DNA from: Roseiarcus sp963770275
GTDB lineage: Bacteria > Pseudomonadota > Alphaproteobacteria > Rhizobiales > Beijerinckiaceae
DNA: 64,000 bases
Reading direction: 5' to 3'
Assembly: GCA_963770275.1 (NCBI GenBank)
Contig: CAVYPD010000058.1
Span: 62,001 to 126,000 of the forward strand
The position numbers and the translations under genes were made by a program. How positions within the stretch are numbered: position 1 is the first letter of the stretch; each line of letters starts with the position of its first letter. The notes under the pieces were generated by a model. That model worked only from the letters and a program-made list of their open reading frames with translations. It ran no database searches and had not been told where the DNA came from. Of this stretch, positions 1-8,914 are shown piece by piece.

Positions 1-1772
1 CAAGCAGCGCCTGTTCGAAGGCGTGTTCGCAATCTTCGGCCATGGCAATGTGGCTGGCATGGGCGAGGCGCTGTTCGCCTCGCGCGATGCTCTCCCGACC
101 TATCGCGCCCATAACGAGCAGGCGATGGCGCATGCCGCGATCGCCTTCGCCAAGTCTTCGCGGCGCAAGCGGATGATGGCCTGCACCACCTCGATCGGCC
201 CGGGCGCGACCAACATGGTCACCGCCGCCGCGGTCGCGCATGTCAATCGGCTGCCGGTGCTCCTGATCCCCGGCGACGTGTTCGCCAACCGCAGGCCCGA
301 CCCCGTTCTGCAACAGGTCGAGAGCTTCGGCGACGGAACGGTGAGCGCCAATGACTGCTTCCGTCCGGTGTCGCGCTATTTCGACCGCATCACGCGCCCC
401 GAGCAGATCGTGCCGGCGCTCAGTCGGGCGATGACGGTTCTGACCGATCCGGCCGAATGCGGGCCGGTGACGCTCGCCTTCTGCCAGGACGTGCAGACCG
501 AGGCCTATGATTATCCGGCGAGCTTCTTCGACGAACGCGTGCATCGCATGCGCCGCATCGCGCCCGATCCGCGCGAGATCGAGGAAGCGGCGGCGATCCT
601 GAAGACAGGCGAAGAAGCCGTTCGTCGTCTGCGGCGGCGGCGTCCTTTATTCCGACGCCGAGCGGGAGCTGATCGACTTCTGCGCCAAGCATGGAATTCC
701 GGTCGGCGAGACGCAGGCTGGCAAGTCCGCGACGCCCGTCGATCATCCTTTGGCCATGGGCGCGGTCGGCGTCACCGGAACCGGCGCGGCCAACGCGCTC
801 GCCTCGCAAGCCGACGTGATCGTCGGCGTCGGCACGCGGTTCGCAGACTTCACCACCGGCTCCTGGGCCTTGTTCAAGAACCCTGATCGGCGATTGATCA
901 GCGTCAACGTCCAGTCCTTCGATGCGGCCAAGCATCAGGCTTTGTCTGTCGTCGGCGACGCGCGGACGGCGCTTGCCGCGCTCGATTCCAAGCTCGACGC
1001 CTGGAAGGCGCCGCGCGCCTGGAGCGACGAAGCCGCCAAGGCCAAGGCCGAATGGGAAGCGACCGCCGCCCGCTACATCGCGCCGACCAACGCGCCGGCG
1101 CCGACCGACGCCGAAGTGCTCGGCGCGCTCATGCGCGCGGGCGAGAAGTCGGACGTCGTCGTCTGCGCCTCTGGCGGACTGCCGGGCGAATTGCACAAGC
1201 TGTGGCGAGCAGGCGCTCCGCTCGGCTACCATCTCGAATACGGCTATTCGTGCATGGGCTACGAGATCGCCGGCGGGATCGGCGTCAAGATGGCTCTGCC
1301 GGACCGAGAAGTTGTGGTGGTGCTCGGCGACGGCTCCTATCTCATGATGAATTCAGAGATCGCCACGTCCGTGATGCTGGGGCAGAAACTCATCATCGTC
1401 GTCAACGACAATCGCGGCTTTGGCTGCATCAACCGCCTGCAACAGGCGACTGGCGGCGCGCCGTTCAACAACCTTCTGCGTGACGTGCGGCATGAGGCGA
1501 TGCCGGAGGTCGATTTCGTCGCCCACGCGCGCGCTCTTGGCGCGGAATCGGTGAAGGTCAAGTCGATCGCGGACCTTGAGACGGCGTTCAAAACGGCGCG
1601 CGCCGCAAAGTCGACCCAGGTCATTGTCATCGACACCGATCCCATGGGATCGACGGACGCGGGCGGCTTCTGGTGGGACGTCGCCGTGCCGGAGGTCTCC
1701 GAGCGCAAGGAGGTCGACGCCGCGCGCCGCGGCTATGAGGAGGCCAAGACGTTGCAGCGGGTTGGAGATTAA
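1..1772 (+). CDS. iolD: 3D-(3,5/4)-trihydroxycyclohexane-1,2-dione hydrolase IolD, 5' end outside window, frameshifted
   Basis: IolD is a thiamine-diphosphate enzyme that opens the ring of the trihydroxycyclohexanedione formed during myo-inositol breakdown. The sequence enters in frame at base 2 (KQRLFEG...). The conserved ThDP glutamate is in RAHNEQ near base 115, and the GDGS...NDNRGFG cofactor motif lies at about 1327-1425. Reading frame changes near base 607: LKT is followed out of frame by KKPFVVCGGGVLYSDAE, which fits one extra base in acaggcg. Both flanking parts are well conserved, so I read a functional gene with an insertion error. The stop codon lies two bases before the iolE start, so the genes are probably co-transcribed. 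Confidence 0.9.
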
Positions 1773-1774
1773 GC

Positions 1775-2675
1775 ATGAGCATTCGCATCGGCGCCAATCC
1801 GATCGGCTGGACCAACGACGACTTGCAGGAAATCGGCGGCGACACGCCGCTTGAGACCTGTCTCGCCCAGGCGAAAGAAGCGGGCGTCGTCGGCATGGAG
1901 AAGGGCCACAAGCTGCCGACCGATGGCGCGGCGCTCAAGGACAAGCTCGCCGAGTTTGGCCTGACCTTCGTCGGCGGCTGGTATTCGGCCGAATTGCTCA
2001 AGCGCTCGGCGCGCGACGAATTCAAGGCGGCGAAATCGCATATCGCGATGACCAAAGGCGCCGGGACCGACATCGTCATCGTGGCCGAGACCTCGAACTG
2101 CATCCATGGCGACCGCTCCAAGCCCTTGTCCGAGCGCCCGCGTCTGCATAAAGGCGACTGGGCCGGGTATGGCGCCAAGATGACCGAGTTTGCCGAGCGA
2201 CTGGCCGACGAGGGGCTCAAGCTTTGCTATCATCATCACATGGGCACGATCATCCAGTCGGAACGCGACATCGACGCGCTCATGGCCCACACCAAGCCGC
2301 CCGTGCATTTGCTGCTCGACACCGGACATGCGCGCTGGGGCGGCGCCGATCCGGCAGCGCTGGCGCGCGCCTATCGCTCGCGCATCGGTCATGTGCACTG
2401 CAAGGACGTGCGCGAGGCGAAGATGCGCGAATCGAACGCCGGCGATTGGAGCTTCCTCGATTCGATTTTGGGGCAAGGCAAGGAGCTCGGCGTCTATACC
2501 GTGCCGGGCGACGGCGCGATCGACTATGTCGGCGGTGTTCAACGAGCTCAAGGGCTATTCCGGCTGGGTCGTCCTCGAAGCCGAGCAGGATCCGAAAAAA
2601 GCCCCCGCCCTGCCCTACGCGAAAAAGGGCGTGGCGCACATCCGCGCCGCGATGAAGGAAGCGGGATTGGCGTAG
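1775..2675 (+). CDS. iolE: 2-keto-myo-inositol dehydratase IolE, frameshifted near the 3' end
   Basis: IolE dehydrates scyllo-inosose to the dione used by IolD and is a xylose-isomerase-like TIM barrel. The protein starts MSIRIGANPIGW, the classic IolE N-terminus, and contains CYHHHMGT and LLLDTGHARWGG, which supply metal-binding His and Asp residues. Near 2534 the frame moves by one base (tatgtcggcggtg for an expected tatgtcgcggtg). After correction the C-terminus reads FNELKGYSGWVVLEAEQDP and ends MKEAGLA at 2675. Without correction the frame runs through into iolB and imitates an IolE-IolB fusion. Length about 299 residues, normal for the family. Confidence 0.9.
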
Positions 2676-2704
2676 GGCCAAAAAACCATTTGGGAGCGTA
2701 CGCT

Positions 2705-3520
2705 ATGGCGCAATCGAAACTGCTCGTTCATCCCGCTGCTGACGCCGCCGACGGCGTCGGCCATCGCATCACGCCGGCCAGCGCCGGATGGCGCTATGTC
2801 GGCTTCGAGACGCGGACGCTGAAGCAAGGCGCGAAGTCCAAGCTCGACACCGGCGGCGACGAGATCTGCGTCGTCATTCTCTCAGGCAAGGCGCGCGTCA
2901 GCGCGGACGGCTTCGATTCCGGAACCATTGGCGAGCGCGCGAGCGTGTTCGACGGGCTGCCCTGGTCGGTCTACCTGCCCCCGCATAGCGCCGCGACCAT
3001 CGAGGCGGCGTCGGATTGCCAAGTGGCTTTGTGCTCGGCGCCCGCGAGCGGCAAGTTCAAGGCGCGCGTGATCAAGCCGGGCGATGTCGGCACGCTCACC
3101 CGCGGAACCGGCTCGAACACGCGCCATGTCCGCAATGTTCTGCCCGAAGACGCCGAGGCCGAGAGCGTGCTGGTGGTCGAAGTCATCACGCCCGGCGGCA
3201 ACTGGTCGAGCTATCCGCCGCACAAGCACGACCGCGACGCGCTGCCCGACGAATCCTATCTCGAGGAAACCTATTATCACCGCTTGAAGCCCGCCCAGGG
3301 CTTCGCTCTCCAGCGCATCTACACCGACGACCGCTCGCTCGACGAGACGCTGGCGGTGGGCGACGGCGACGTCGTGCTGGTGCCGAAAGGCTATCATCCG
3401 GTCGGCGCGCCGCACGGCTATGATCTCTACTATCTCAACGTCATGGCGGGACCGAAGCGCGTCTGGCGCTTTCACAACGATCCGGCGCACGAGTGGCTGA
3501 TGAAGCAGCCCGCCGCGTGA
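2705..3520 (+). CDS. iolB: 5-deoxy-glucuronate isomerase IolB
   Basis: IolB isomerises 5-deoxy-D-glucuronate to 2-deoxy-5-keto-gluconate, the step after IolD in inositol catabolism. The 271-residue protein is a double cupin. The second cupin shows the metal-ligand stretch SSYPPHKHDRD and later LVPKGYHPV, both typical of the family. The ATG at 2705 follows gggag by about ten bases and lies 29 bases after the iolE stop, consistent with one transcript. No internal disruption is visible. iolC, iolA and iolG are not in the window and may lie to the left. Confidence 0.92.
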   Translation: MAQSKLLVHPAADAADGVGHRITPASAGWRYVGFETRTLKQGAKSKLDTGGDEICVVILSGKARVSADGFDSGTIGERASVFDGLPWSVYLPPHSAATIEAASDCQVALCSAPASGKFKARVIKPGDVGTLTRGTGSNTRHVRNVLPEDAEAESVLVVEVITPGGNWSSYPPHKHDRDALPDESYLEETYYHRLKPAQGFALQRIYTDDRSLDETLAVGDGDVVLVPKGYHPVGAPHGYDLYYLNVMAGPKRVWRFHNDPAHEWLMKQPAA

Positions 3521-3593
3521 AGACCGCGCCTTGACAGTCAGCGAACTGAAGCAGGCCTATCTCCGCGAGCTCCACAAGCGGAGAGAAGCATCG

Positions 3594-4695
3594 ATGAGCA
3601 AGGCGCCAAATCCGAACGTCACGAAGCCCCAGCGCGTGCTCGTCGTCGGCCTCGGCACGATGGGCATGAGCCACGCGCGCGCCTATCAGGCGATCGACGG
3701 CTTCGAGCTTGTGGGCTTGTGCACGCGCAACGCCGCGGCGCGAGCCGATCTCGACAAGGCGTTCCCCGGCGTTCCGCGCTTTGACGGCCTGACCGAAGCG
3801 CTTTCTGCGCTCAAACCCGACGCGGTCTCGATCAACACCTACACCGAACATCATGCGCCGATGGCGCTCGAAGCGCTCGCCGCGGGCGCGCATGTGTTCT
3901 GCGAAAAGCCGCTCGCGAACTCGCTCGAAGCGGCGGAAAAGGTGGTCGCCGCGGCGCGCAAGGCGAACAAGGCGCTGCTGGTCGGCTACATCCTGCGCGT
4001 CCATCCCTCATGGACGCGCTTCGTCGAGATCGGCCGCACGCTCGGCAAGCCGCTCGTCATGCGCATGAACCTCAATCAGCAATCGGCCGGCTCGCACTGG
4101 CAGGTGCACAAGAACCTGATGCGCTCGACCTCGCCGATCGTCGACTGCGGCGTGCATTATGTCGACATCATGTGCCAGGTGACGCGGGCGAAGCCGGTCT
4201 CCGTGCATGCTGTCGGCGCGCGGCTCACCGACGAGATCGCGTCGACGATGGTCAACTACGGCCATCTGCACCTCACCTTCGATGATGGCTCGGTCGGCTG
4301 GTACGAGGCCGGCTGGGGTCCGATGATCAGCGAGACCGCCTTCTTCGTGAAGGACATGATCGGGCCCAAGGGCAGCGTTTCGATTGTCTCCAAGGAGCAG
4401 ACGAATGCGGAGGTCAAATCCTCCGACCATGACAATCACACCAGAACCAATGCGCTGCGCATCCATCATGCCGGGCTCAACGCCGATGGCTCCTTCGCGC
4501 ATCCCGACGAGATCGAATTCGACGAAGGACGAGCCCGGCCACCAGGAGCTTTGCGAGCGCGAGCAGCGCCTGTTCCTCAAGGCGATCCGTGGCGAGATCG
4601 ATCTCAGCGAGCATCTCGAGGATGCGATCAACTCGCTGCGCATCGTCTTCGCCGCCGACGAGAGCATGCGGACGGGACAGGTGGTGAAGCTGTGA
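3594..4695 (+). CDS. Gfo/Idh/MocA-family NAD(P)-dependent dehydrogenase, frameshifted
   Basis: This is a sugar or cyclitol oxidoreductase of about 366 residues. The N-terminal Rossmann fold shows VVGLGTMGMSHARAY, the family motif CEKPLANS follows near residue 105, and IVDCGVHYVDIM carries the expected catalytic Asp and His region. The ATG at 3594 has gagagaag just upstream. The frame shifts by one extra base near 4525 (HPDEIEFD then KDEPGHQELCEREQ), and the corrected protein ends TGQVVKL. Its place behind iolDEB suggests an inositol or related cyclitol substrate, but it is not clearly IolG, so I give no symbol. Confidence 0.8.
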
Positions 4696-5134
4696 CGGCC
4701 TCCAAAGAGACGCCGACGCTGACGTTCGCGACGGAGACGTCGCCAAGCGAAGCGACCATTCGCGCTATCGAATCGGGGCTGACCGCGCATGCGACGGGGC
4801 TCGGCTTGAGAACCGACTGGTCGCCGCGCTGGATCATCGGCCGCGACGAAGGCGAAGTCGTTCAGGCCGGAATTCGTTTCGTGCTGGCGTTCGAGTGGCT
4901 GTTCGTCAATTGGCTGTGGGTTGCGACTCATATCGCAAGCATGGGGTCGGCTCGCAGCTCATGGCTGGCGCGGAAGCGGCCGCGCGAGCGCAGGGTTGCC
5001 GCGCGGCTTATCTCGACACCTTCACGTTCCAGGCGCCGAAGTTTTACGAGCGGCTCGGTTACCGGGAGTTCGGTCGACTCAATGATTTTCCACCCGGCCA
5101 CGCGCGCATTTGGTTCTCGAAGGCGCTTCGCTGA
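4692..5134 (+). CDS. GNAT-family N-acetyltransferase, frameshifted
   Basis: A small acetyl-CoA-dependent acetyltransferase of about 147 residues; substrate unknown. The GTG start overlaps the upstream dehydrogenase stop (gtga), indicating translational coupling. The acetyl-CoA loop reads YRKHGVGSQLM and is followed by AYLDTFTFQAPKFYERLGY, then FPPGHARIW, matching bacterial GNATs that end in GH-R-I-[FW]. The join between WLFVNWLWVA and DSYRKHG needs one base added near 4925. This is one of only two apparent deletions in the window. Confidence 0.7.
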
Positions 5135-5160
5135 TTCATCGCCGACGACGCGCGGTGACG

Positions 5161-5345
5161 CTCATCCTCATGTCTCAAGGCGCCCGCGTCAGCGGGCCTC
5201 GAAGAATGCTCCAGTTTGAGCCCTGGACTGTCCTTCGAGACGCAGCGCTTCGCGCGGCCCTCAGGCCGAGGCGGAGGGTGACCGCGCAGGAACCCTCACC
5301 CCAACCCCTCTCCCGTAGGAGAGGGGCACGGCACCTCCGCGCAAG
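5161..5345. repeat. REP-like intergenic palindromes
   Basis: The space between the convergent acetyltransferase and dehalogenase holds three GC-rich palindromic units. These are gcccgc-gtca-gcgggc at 5182-5197, a related unit around 5235-5280 in the opposite sense (cttcgagacgc...), and a 9-bp perfect stem at 5305-5326 (cccctctcc / ggagagggg, loop cgta). Such elements are common between convergent genes in Hyphomicrobiales and may end transcription from both sides. Confidence 0.65.
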
Positions 5346-5359
5346 CTCCTAGTCTAGCG

Positions 5360-6256
5360 CTACGCCGCATTCCTGCCCTTACGGCCTTCGACCTCGGCGA
5401 TGAAGGCGGCGACGGATCGTCCGATCGTCTCGGGATGATCCTCCTGAAGGAAGTGAATGCCGTCGCCGAGCTTGACGAACTGGCAATCCTTGAGCTTGCC
5501 GGCCAGCTCCTCCGCGAAAGCCGGCGGGACGAGCCCGCCAGGCTCGGCGGCGAACAGAAGCTTCGGATAGGTCGAGGCGGCGAGCGCCGCATGCGCGCGC
5601 TCCATCGTCGCATAGACGTCCGCAGGCTCGCCGGCGATCGGCAATTCGTTCGGGAAGCGCCAGGTCGGGCGCCGCGACTCGGGCGTCGGAAACGGCGCGC
5701 GATAGACCGCCATCTCGTCGTCCGTCAGCTTGTGTCGCATGCCCCCCGGCAGCACCCGTTCGACGAAAGCGTTCTCCTCGAGGATCAGTTTCTCTCCTTC
5801 GCCGGGCGTGCGGAACTTGCGGAAGATCTCGCGCGCTGGCGAGCCGCGCACGAACTCCTCCCAAGTCGGGACCGGCCAGATGAACTCCATGAACGCGAGG
5901 CCGCGCACGAAATCCGGGCGCCGCTCGGCGAGGTGAAAGGCGAGGCCCGTTCCCCAGTCCTGAGCGACGAGATAGGCCGAGCCGATCCCCATTTTCGCGA
6001 GGAACGCGTCAAGATAGCGCGCGTGATCCTCGAAACGATAGGCGATGTCGGGCTTGCCCGACTGGCCAAAGCCGATGAGGTCGGGAGCGATGCAACGGGC
6101 CACCGGCGCGACGAGCGGGAGAATCTTGCGCCAGATGAAGGATGAAGTCGGATTGCCATGCAGAAAGAGCGCAACCGGCCCGTCGCGCGGTCCGGCCTCG
6201 CGATAGGCCATCTCGGAATCGAGCACGGAAAGCTTGGGCAGGCTGACGTCATTCAT
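5360..6256 (-). CDS. dhaA: haloalkane dehalogenase (DhaA-like alpha/beta hydrolase)
   Basis: Hydrolytic dehalogenase of 298 residues that converts haloalkanes to alcohol and halide. The full HLD-II active-site layout is visible: halide-binding Asn35 in HGNPTSS, nucleophile Asp100 followed by halide-binding Trp101 (QDWGTGLAFH), catalytic acid Glu124 in FMEFIWPVPTWEEF, and catalytic His268 in GDGIHFLQEDHPE. FPNELPIAGEPA also matches DhaA-type enzymes closely. Asp-Trp at the nucleophile argues against epoxide hydrolase. The ATG overlaps the TetR stop (atga), so the pair is one operon under that regulator. Natural substrate cannot be inferred. Confidence 0.88.
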   Translation of the reverse strand: MNDVSLPKLSVLDSEMAYREAGPRDGPVALFLHGNPTSSFIWRKILPLVAPVARCIAPDLIGFGQSGKPDIAYRFEDHARYLDAFLAKMGIGSAYLVAQDWGTGLAFHLAERRPDFVRGLAFMEFIWPVPTWEEFVRGSPAREIFRKFRTPGEGEKLILEENAFVERVLPGGMRHKLTDDEMAVYRAPFPTPESRRPTWRFPNELPIAGEPADVYATMERAHAALAASTYPKLLFAAEPGGLVPPAFAEELAGKLKDCQFVKLGDGIHFLQEDHPETIGRSVAAFIAEVEGRKGRNAA

Positions 6257-6846
6257 CGGCAGGGCTCCTTGAACACGGTGGCGAAAACGATGCGCTTGAA
6301 GCGCTCGAGCGGTTCGGCGTTGCGTTCGACTTTCATCCGCAGAATGGCGCCCTCCCAGGAGGAGAGCAGGAAGTCCGCCAAGTCCTCAGGCGCGAAGGTC
6401 GCGGCGATCTCGCCTGTCGCCTGGCCTTCCGCGATGCATGCGGCGAAAGGCGACCGCCACTCGGCGAAAATTTCCGCGAGCCGCGTCCGCAGCATCTCGC
6501 TTTGCGGCGCGGCCTCGAGGCTAAAATCCCCAATCAGGCAGCCGCGGGTGAACGCGGCGGCAACGAGGCGATCGGTGATGAGATCGAGATAGCGCCTCAG
6601 ACGTTCGCGCGGGCGACGATTTGCGTCGTCCAGCCCTTCGGCAACGAGCCGCTGGAGGTCGACGAAATAAAGGTCGAGCACCTCACGTGCGAAATCCTCT
6701 TTCGAGCCGAAGTGATTGGTGAACGAGCCTTGAGGGGCTGACGCCTCGGCGACGATGTCGCGCACCCCCGCCCCGCCATAGCCTTTGCGGACCATGACCT
6801 TGAGGCCAGCTTCGAGGATGCGGTCTCGGTTGGATGGCTTGGGCAT
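6253..6846 (-). CDS. TetR-family transcriptional regulator
   Basis: A 197-residue TetR regulator. The N-terminal helix-turn-helix spans about residues 8-52 (DRILEAGLKVMVRKGYGG, then ASAPQGSFTNHFGSKEDF), and the C-terminal ligand domain contains TRGCLIGDFSLEAAP. ATG at 6846 is preferred over an in-frame TTG three bases earlier. The start lies seven bases from a perfect 22-bp palindrome, so autoregulation and control of the coupled dehalogenase gene are likely. The inducer may be the dehalogenase substrate or product; that is inference. Confidence 0.88.
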   Translation of the reverse strand: MPKPSNRDRILEAGLKVMVRKGYGGAGVRDIVAEASAPQGSFTNHFGSKEDFAREVLDLYFVDLQRLVAEGLDDANRRPRERLRRYLDLITDRLVAAAFTRGCLIGDFSLEAAPQSEMLRTRLAEIFAEWRSPFAACIAEGQATGEIAATFAPEDLADFLLSSWEGAILRMKVERNAEPLERFKRIVFATVFKEPCR

Positions 6847-6852
6847 CAATTT

Positions 6853-6874
6853 ATAATACGTACGTACGTATTAT
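6853..6874. promoter_or_regulatory. 22-bp perfect palindrome, probable TetR operator
   Basis: The bases ataatacgtac / gtacgtattat form an uninterrupted perfect palindrome starting seven bases upstream of the tetR ATG. Its core is iterated tacg. Length, symmetry and position fit a TetR-family operator that covers the promoter of the tetR-dehalogenase operon. The remaining bases up to 7099 contain no gene I recognise. Confidence 0.75.
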
Positions 6875-7099
6875 TGTCAAGTTGCGTTTTCTTGTTCTGC
6901 GTCCAAGGGGAGTGGATGGCCGATGTGGCGCCTTGCATCTCGAGTATCGACGCAGGAGGCGCCCGAGCCGTGAGAAATCAGCGAAATTCGCTTCGCAGCA
7001 GTTCCTCCGTGCCGTCAGGGCTCAGCCAGCAATACTCATTTTCCTAACCCTTTCCGCGAGTTAGGCACAGGAGCGATCTCCGGTAATCCAGAATTCGCA

Positions 7100-7128
7100 T
7101 TGACAATGTTCCTATTATGTTCTAGTCT
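7100..7128 (+). promoter_or_regulatory. probable sigma-70 promoter of the small gene at 7135
   Basis: TTGACA at 7100-7105 is a perfect -35 hexamer. Seventeen bases later tagtct at 7123-7128 is a partial -10. The ATG of the next gene begins seven bases after the -10, so the transcript would start at or next to the start codon. No Shine-Dalgarno sequence precedes that ATG. Confidence 0.5.
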
Positions 7129-7134
7129 TGCCGA

Positions 7135-7485
7135 ATGCACATCGTCTCCGCCTTACGCCGCAAACGCGATGAGATCGCAGCGATGATCTCCATTTATGAG
7201 GACCGGATCGGTGCGGCAAAAAGTGAGATCGCCGCGCTCCAACAGGCTGCGCGGCTGTTCGATCCTGAAGGCGGGGGAGACGAAGACACGGTTCTGCATC
7301 GGGAATTGGAAGGAGTAAGAGAGCAAGAAGAGAGGCCTCCTGCGCAGCACAAAGTTTGGGAGTCGGAGACGGGGACCGCCAATGGCCAATTGACGCTCCC
7401 CCTCAGCGGGGCAAGAGACAACCAGCACGTCGAGTCGGTTGGAGAGCAAATACCGGGGGAGTTTTTTTATTTTAATTGGCCGTAA
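7135..7485 (+). CDS. hypothetical protein with N-terminal coiled coil
   Basis: A 116-residue protein of unknown function. Residues 1-45 (MHIVSALRRKRDEIAAM..., then EIAALQQAARLFDPE) are charged and heptad-like and resemble a group of short rhizobial hypothetical proteins that begin MHIVS. After residue 48 the sequence becomes low-complexity and less protein-like, so the C-terminal half may be shifted or recombined. It lies between a good promoter and an iterated AT-rich repeat. I do not recognise a function. Confidence 0.45.
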   Translation: MHIVSALRRKRDEIAAMISIYEDRIGAAKSEIAALQQAARLFDPEGGGDEDTVLHRELEGVREQEERPPAQHKVWESETGTANGQLTLPLSGARDNQHVESVGEQIPGEFFYFNWP

Positions 7486-7512
7486 CCCATTGAAAAGTCC
7501 CAATTCGAAAAA

Positions 7513-7552
7513 ATAAACGCTAGTAAACGCTAGCACTTTTACTAGCGTTTAT
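7513..7552. repeat. AT-rich 15-bp inverted repeat built on an iterated 10-mer
   Basis: A 15-bp perfect inverted repeat (7513-7527 against 7538-7552) encloses a 10-base loop. Its left half contains taaacgctag twice in tandem (7514-7523, 7524-7533) and its right half contains the complement. Degenerate versions continue to about 7575. The stretch is strikingly AT-rich for this genome. It could be a protein-binding array, a terminator for the small upstream gene, or the end of a mobile segment. Confidence 0.6.
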
Positions 7553-7677
7553 GGACGCTTATTTCCGTTTATTTTCCCCGTTGGCGCGCGAGCGCGCGGT
7601 GTCAAAAAGCTGGCCGTCGCTTGCCGCATGCGCCGTTTGCGCGTCATATCGCGCCGGCCAATTCGAGGGAGGAACAT

Positions 7678-8914
7678 GTGGATCTCGGCGCAACCGAAAA
7701 AGTCCGTCCGCTCATCGCCGCCGTCCGGGCGATGGTGCGCGATCGAGATTATGCCGCTCGAGGAGGAGTACCATTCTGAGGTTGGGCGCGACGGCGATCG
7801 CTTCAAGCCGACCAAGCGCTTTATCGAGATCCGAGAATCCCTGAAGGCCAAGGCGCGGACAAAGGGGCTCTGGAACTTCTGGCTCACCGGCTCGGACAAG
7901 GGCTTCGGCCTCTCCACGGTCGAATACGCCTATCTCGCCGAGGAAATGGGCTGGTCCCCGCTCGCCTCCGAGGTCTTCAATTGCTCGGCGCCCGACACCG
8001 GCAACATGGAAGTGATCGAGCGCTTTGGCTCGCCCGAGCAGAAGGCGCGCTGGCTACCCGATCTCCTCGAGGGTCGCGCGCGTTCCGCTTATCTGATGAC
8101 CGAGCCTGGGGTCGCCTCATCCGACGCGACCAACATCGCCATGGACGCGCGGCTCGAAGGCGAAGAATGGGTGCTCAACGGCGAGAAATGGTGGTCGTCC
8201 GGGGCCGGTGATCCGCGCTGCTCGCTCTACATCACCATGACGCTGACCGATCCCGACGCCACGCCCCACGCGCGCCATTCGATGATGTTCGTGCCCGCAG
8301 CGACCAAGGGCATCGAGGTCTTAAGAGCGATGAAAGTTTACGGTGACGACGACGCGCCGCACGGCCATATGCACATTCGCTTTCGCGACGTCCGCCTGCC
8401 CAAAGACGCCATGATCCTTGGCCGCGGGCGCGGCTTTGAGATCGCGCAAGGGAGGCTCGGACCGGGGCGCATCCACCATTGCATGCGCGCGATCGGACAG
8501 GCCGAGCGGGCGCTCGAGGCGATGTGCCGCCGCTCGGCCACGCGCACCGCGTTCGGTCAAAAGCTGTCGCGCCTCGGCGCCAATCCCGACATCATCGCCG
8601 AAGCGCGAATGAGCATCGAAATGGCCCGCCTGCTTTGCCTGAAGGCGGCCTGGACGATGGACACGCAGGGCGCGCGCGCCGCGGCCCCGCTCATCTCGCA
8701 GATCAAGGTGATCGCGCCGCGGATCGCGCTCGACGTGATCGATCAGGCGGTGCAGATGCATGGCGGGGCCGGCGTCAGCCAGGATTTCCCGCTCGCCCGC
8801 ATGTGGACCCATGTGCGCACGCTGCGCCTCGCCGACGGGCCCGACGCCGTGCATCGACGCGTGATCGCGAAGGCCGAGATGAAGCGCTACACGAACGAGG
8901 CTGGCGCGCAGTGA
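7678..8914 (+). CDS. acyl-CoA dehydrogenase (ACAD10/11-like), frameshifted near the N-terminus
   Basis: A flavin-dependent acyl-CoA dehydrogenase of about 411 residues that introduces the alpha-beta double bond in fatty acyl-CoAs. It shows AYLMTEPGVASSDATNI, EWVLNGEKWWSSGAGD, the arginine region RTAFGQKLSRLG and VQMHGGAGVSQDFPLARMW. The best start is GTG 7678, five bases after ggagg: VDLGATEKVRPLIAAVRAM. One extra base near 7744 (gatcgag for gatgag) separates this from EIMPLEEEYHSEVG. The gene overlaps the downstream kinase-fold gene by gtga. In ACAD10/11 proteins the same two domains are fused, so joint action is likely. Confidence 0.85.

Noticed and set aside
1775..3520. An apparent single IolE-IolB fusion protein of 581 residues.
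   Set aside because: The open frame joins the genes only because of one extra base near 2534. After correction IolE ends normally at 2675 and IolB has its own start and ribosome-binding site at 2705.
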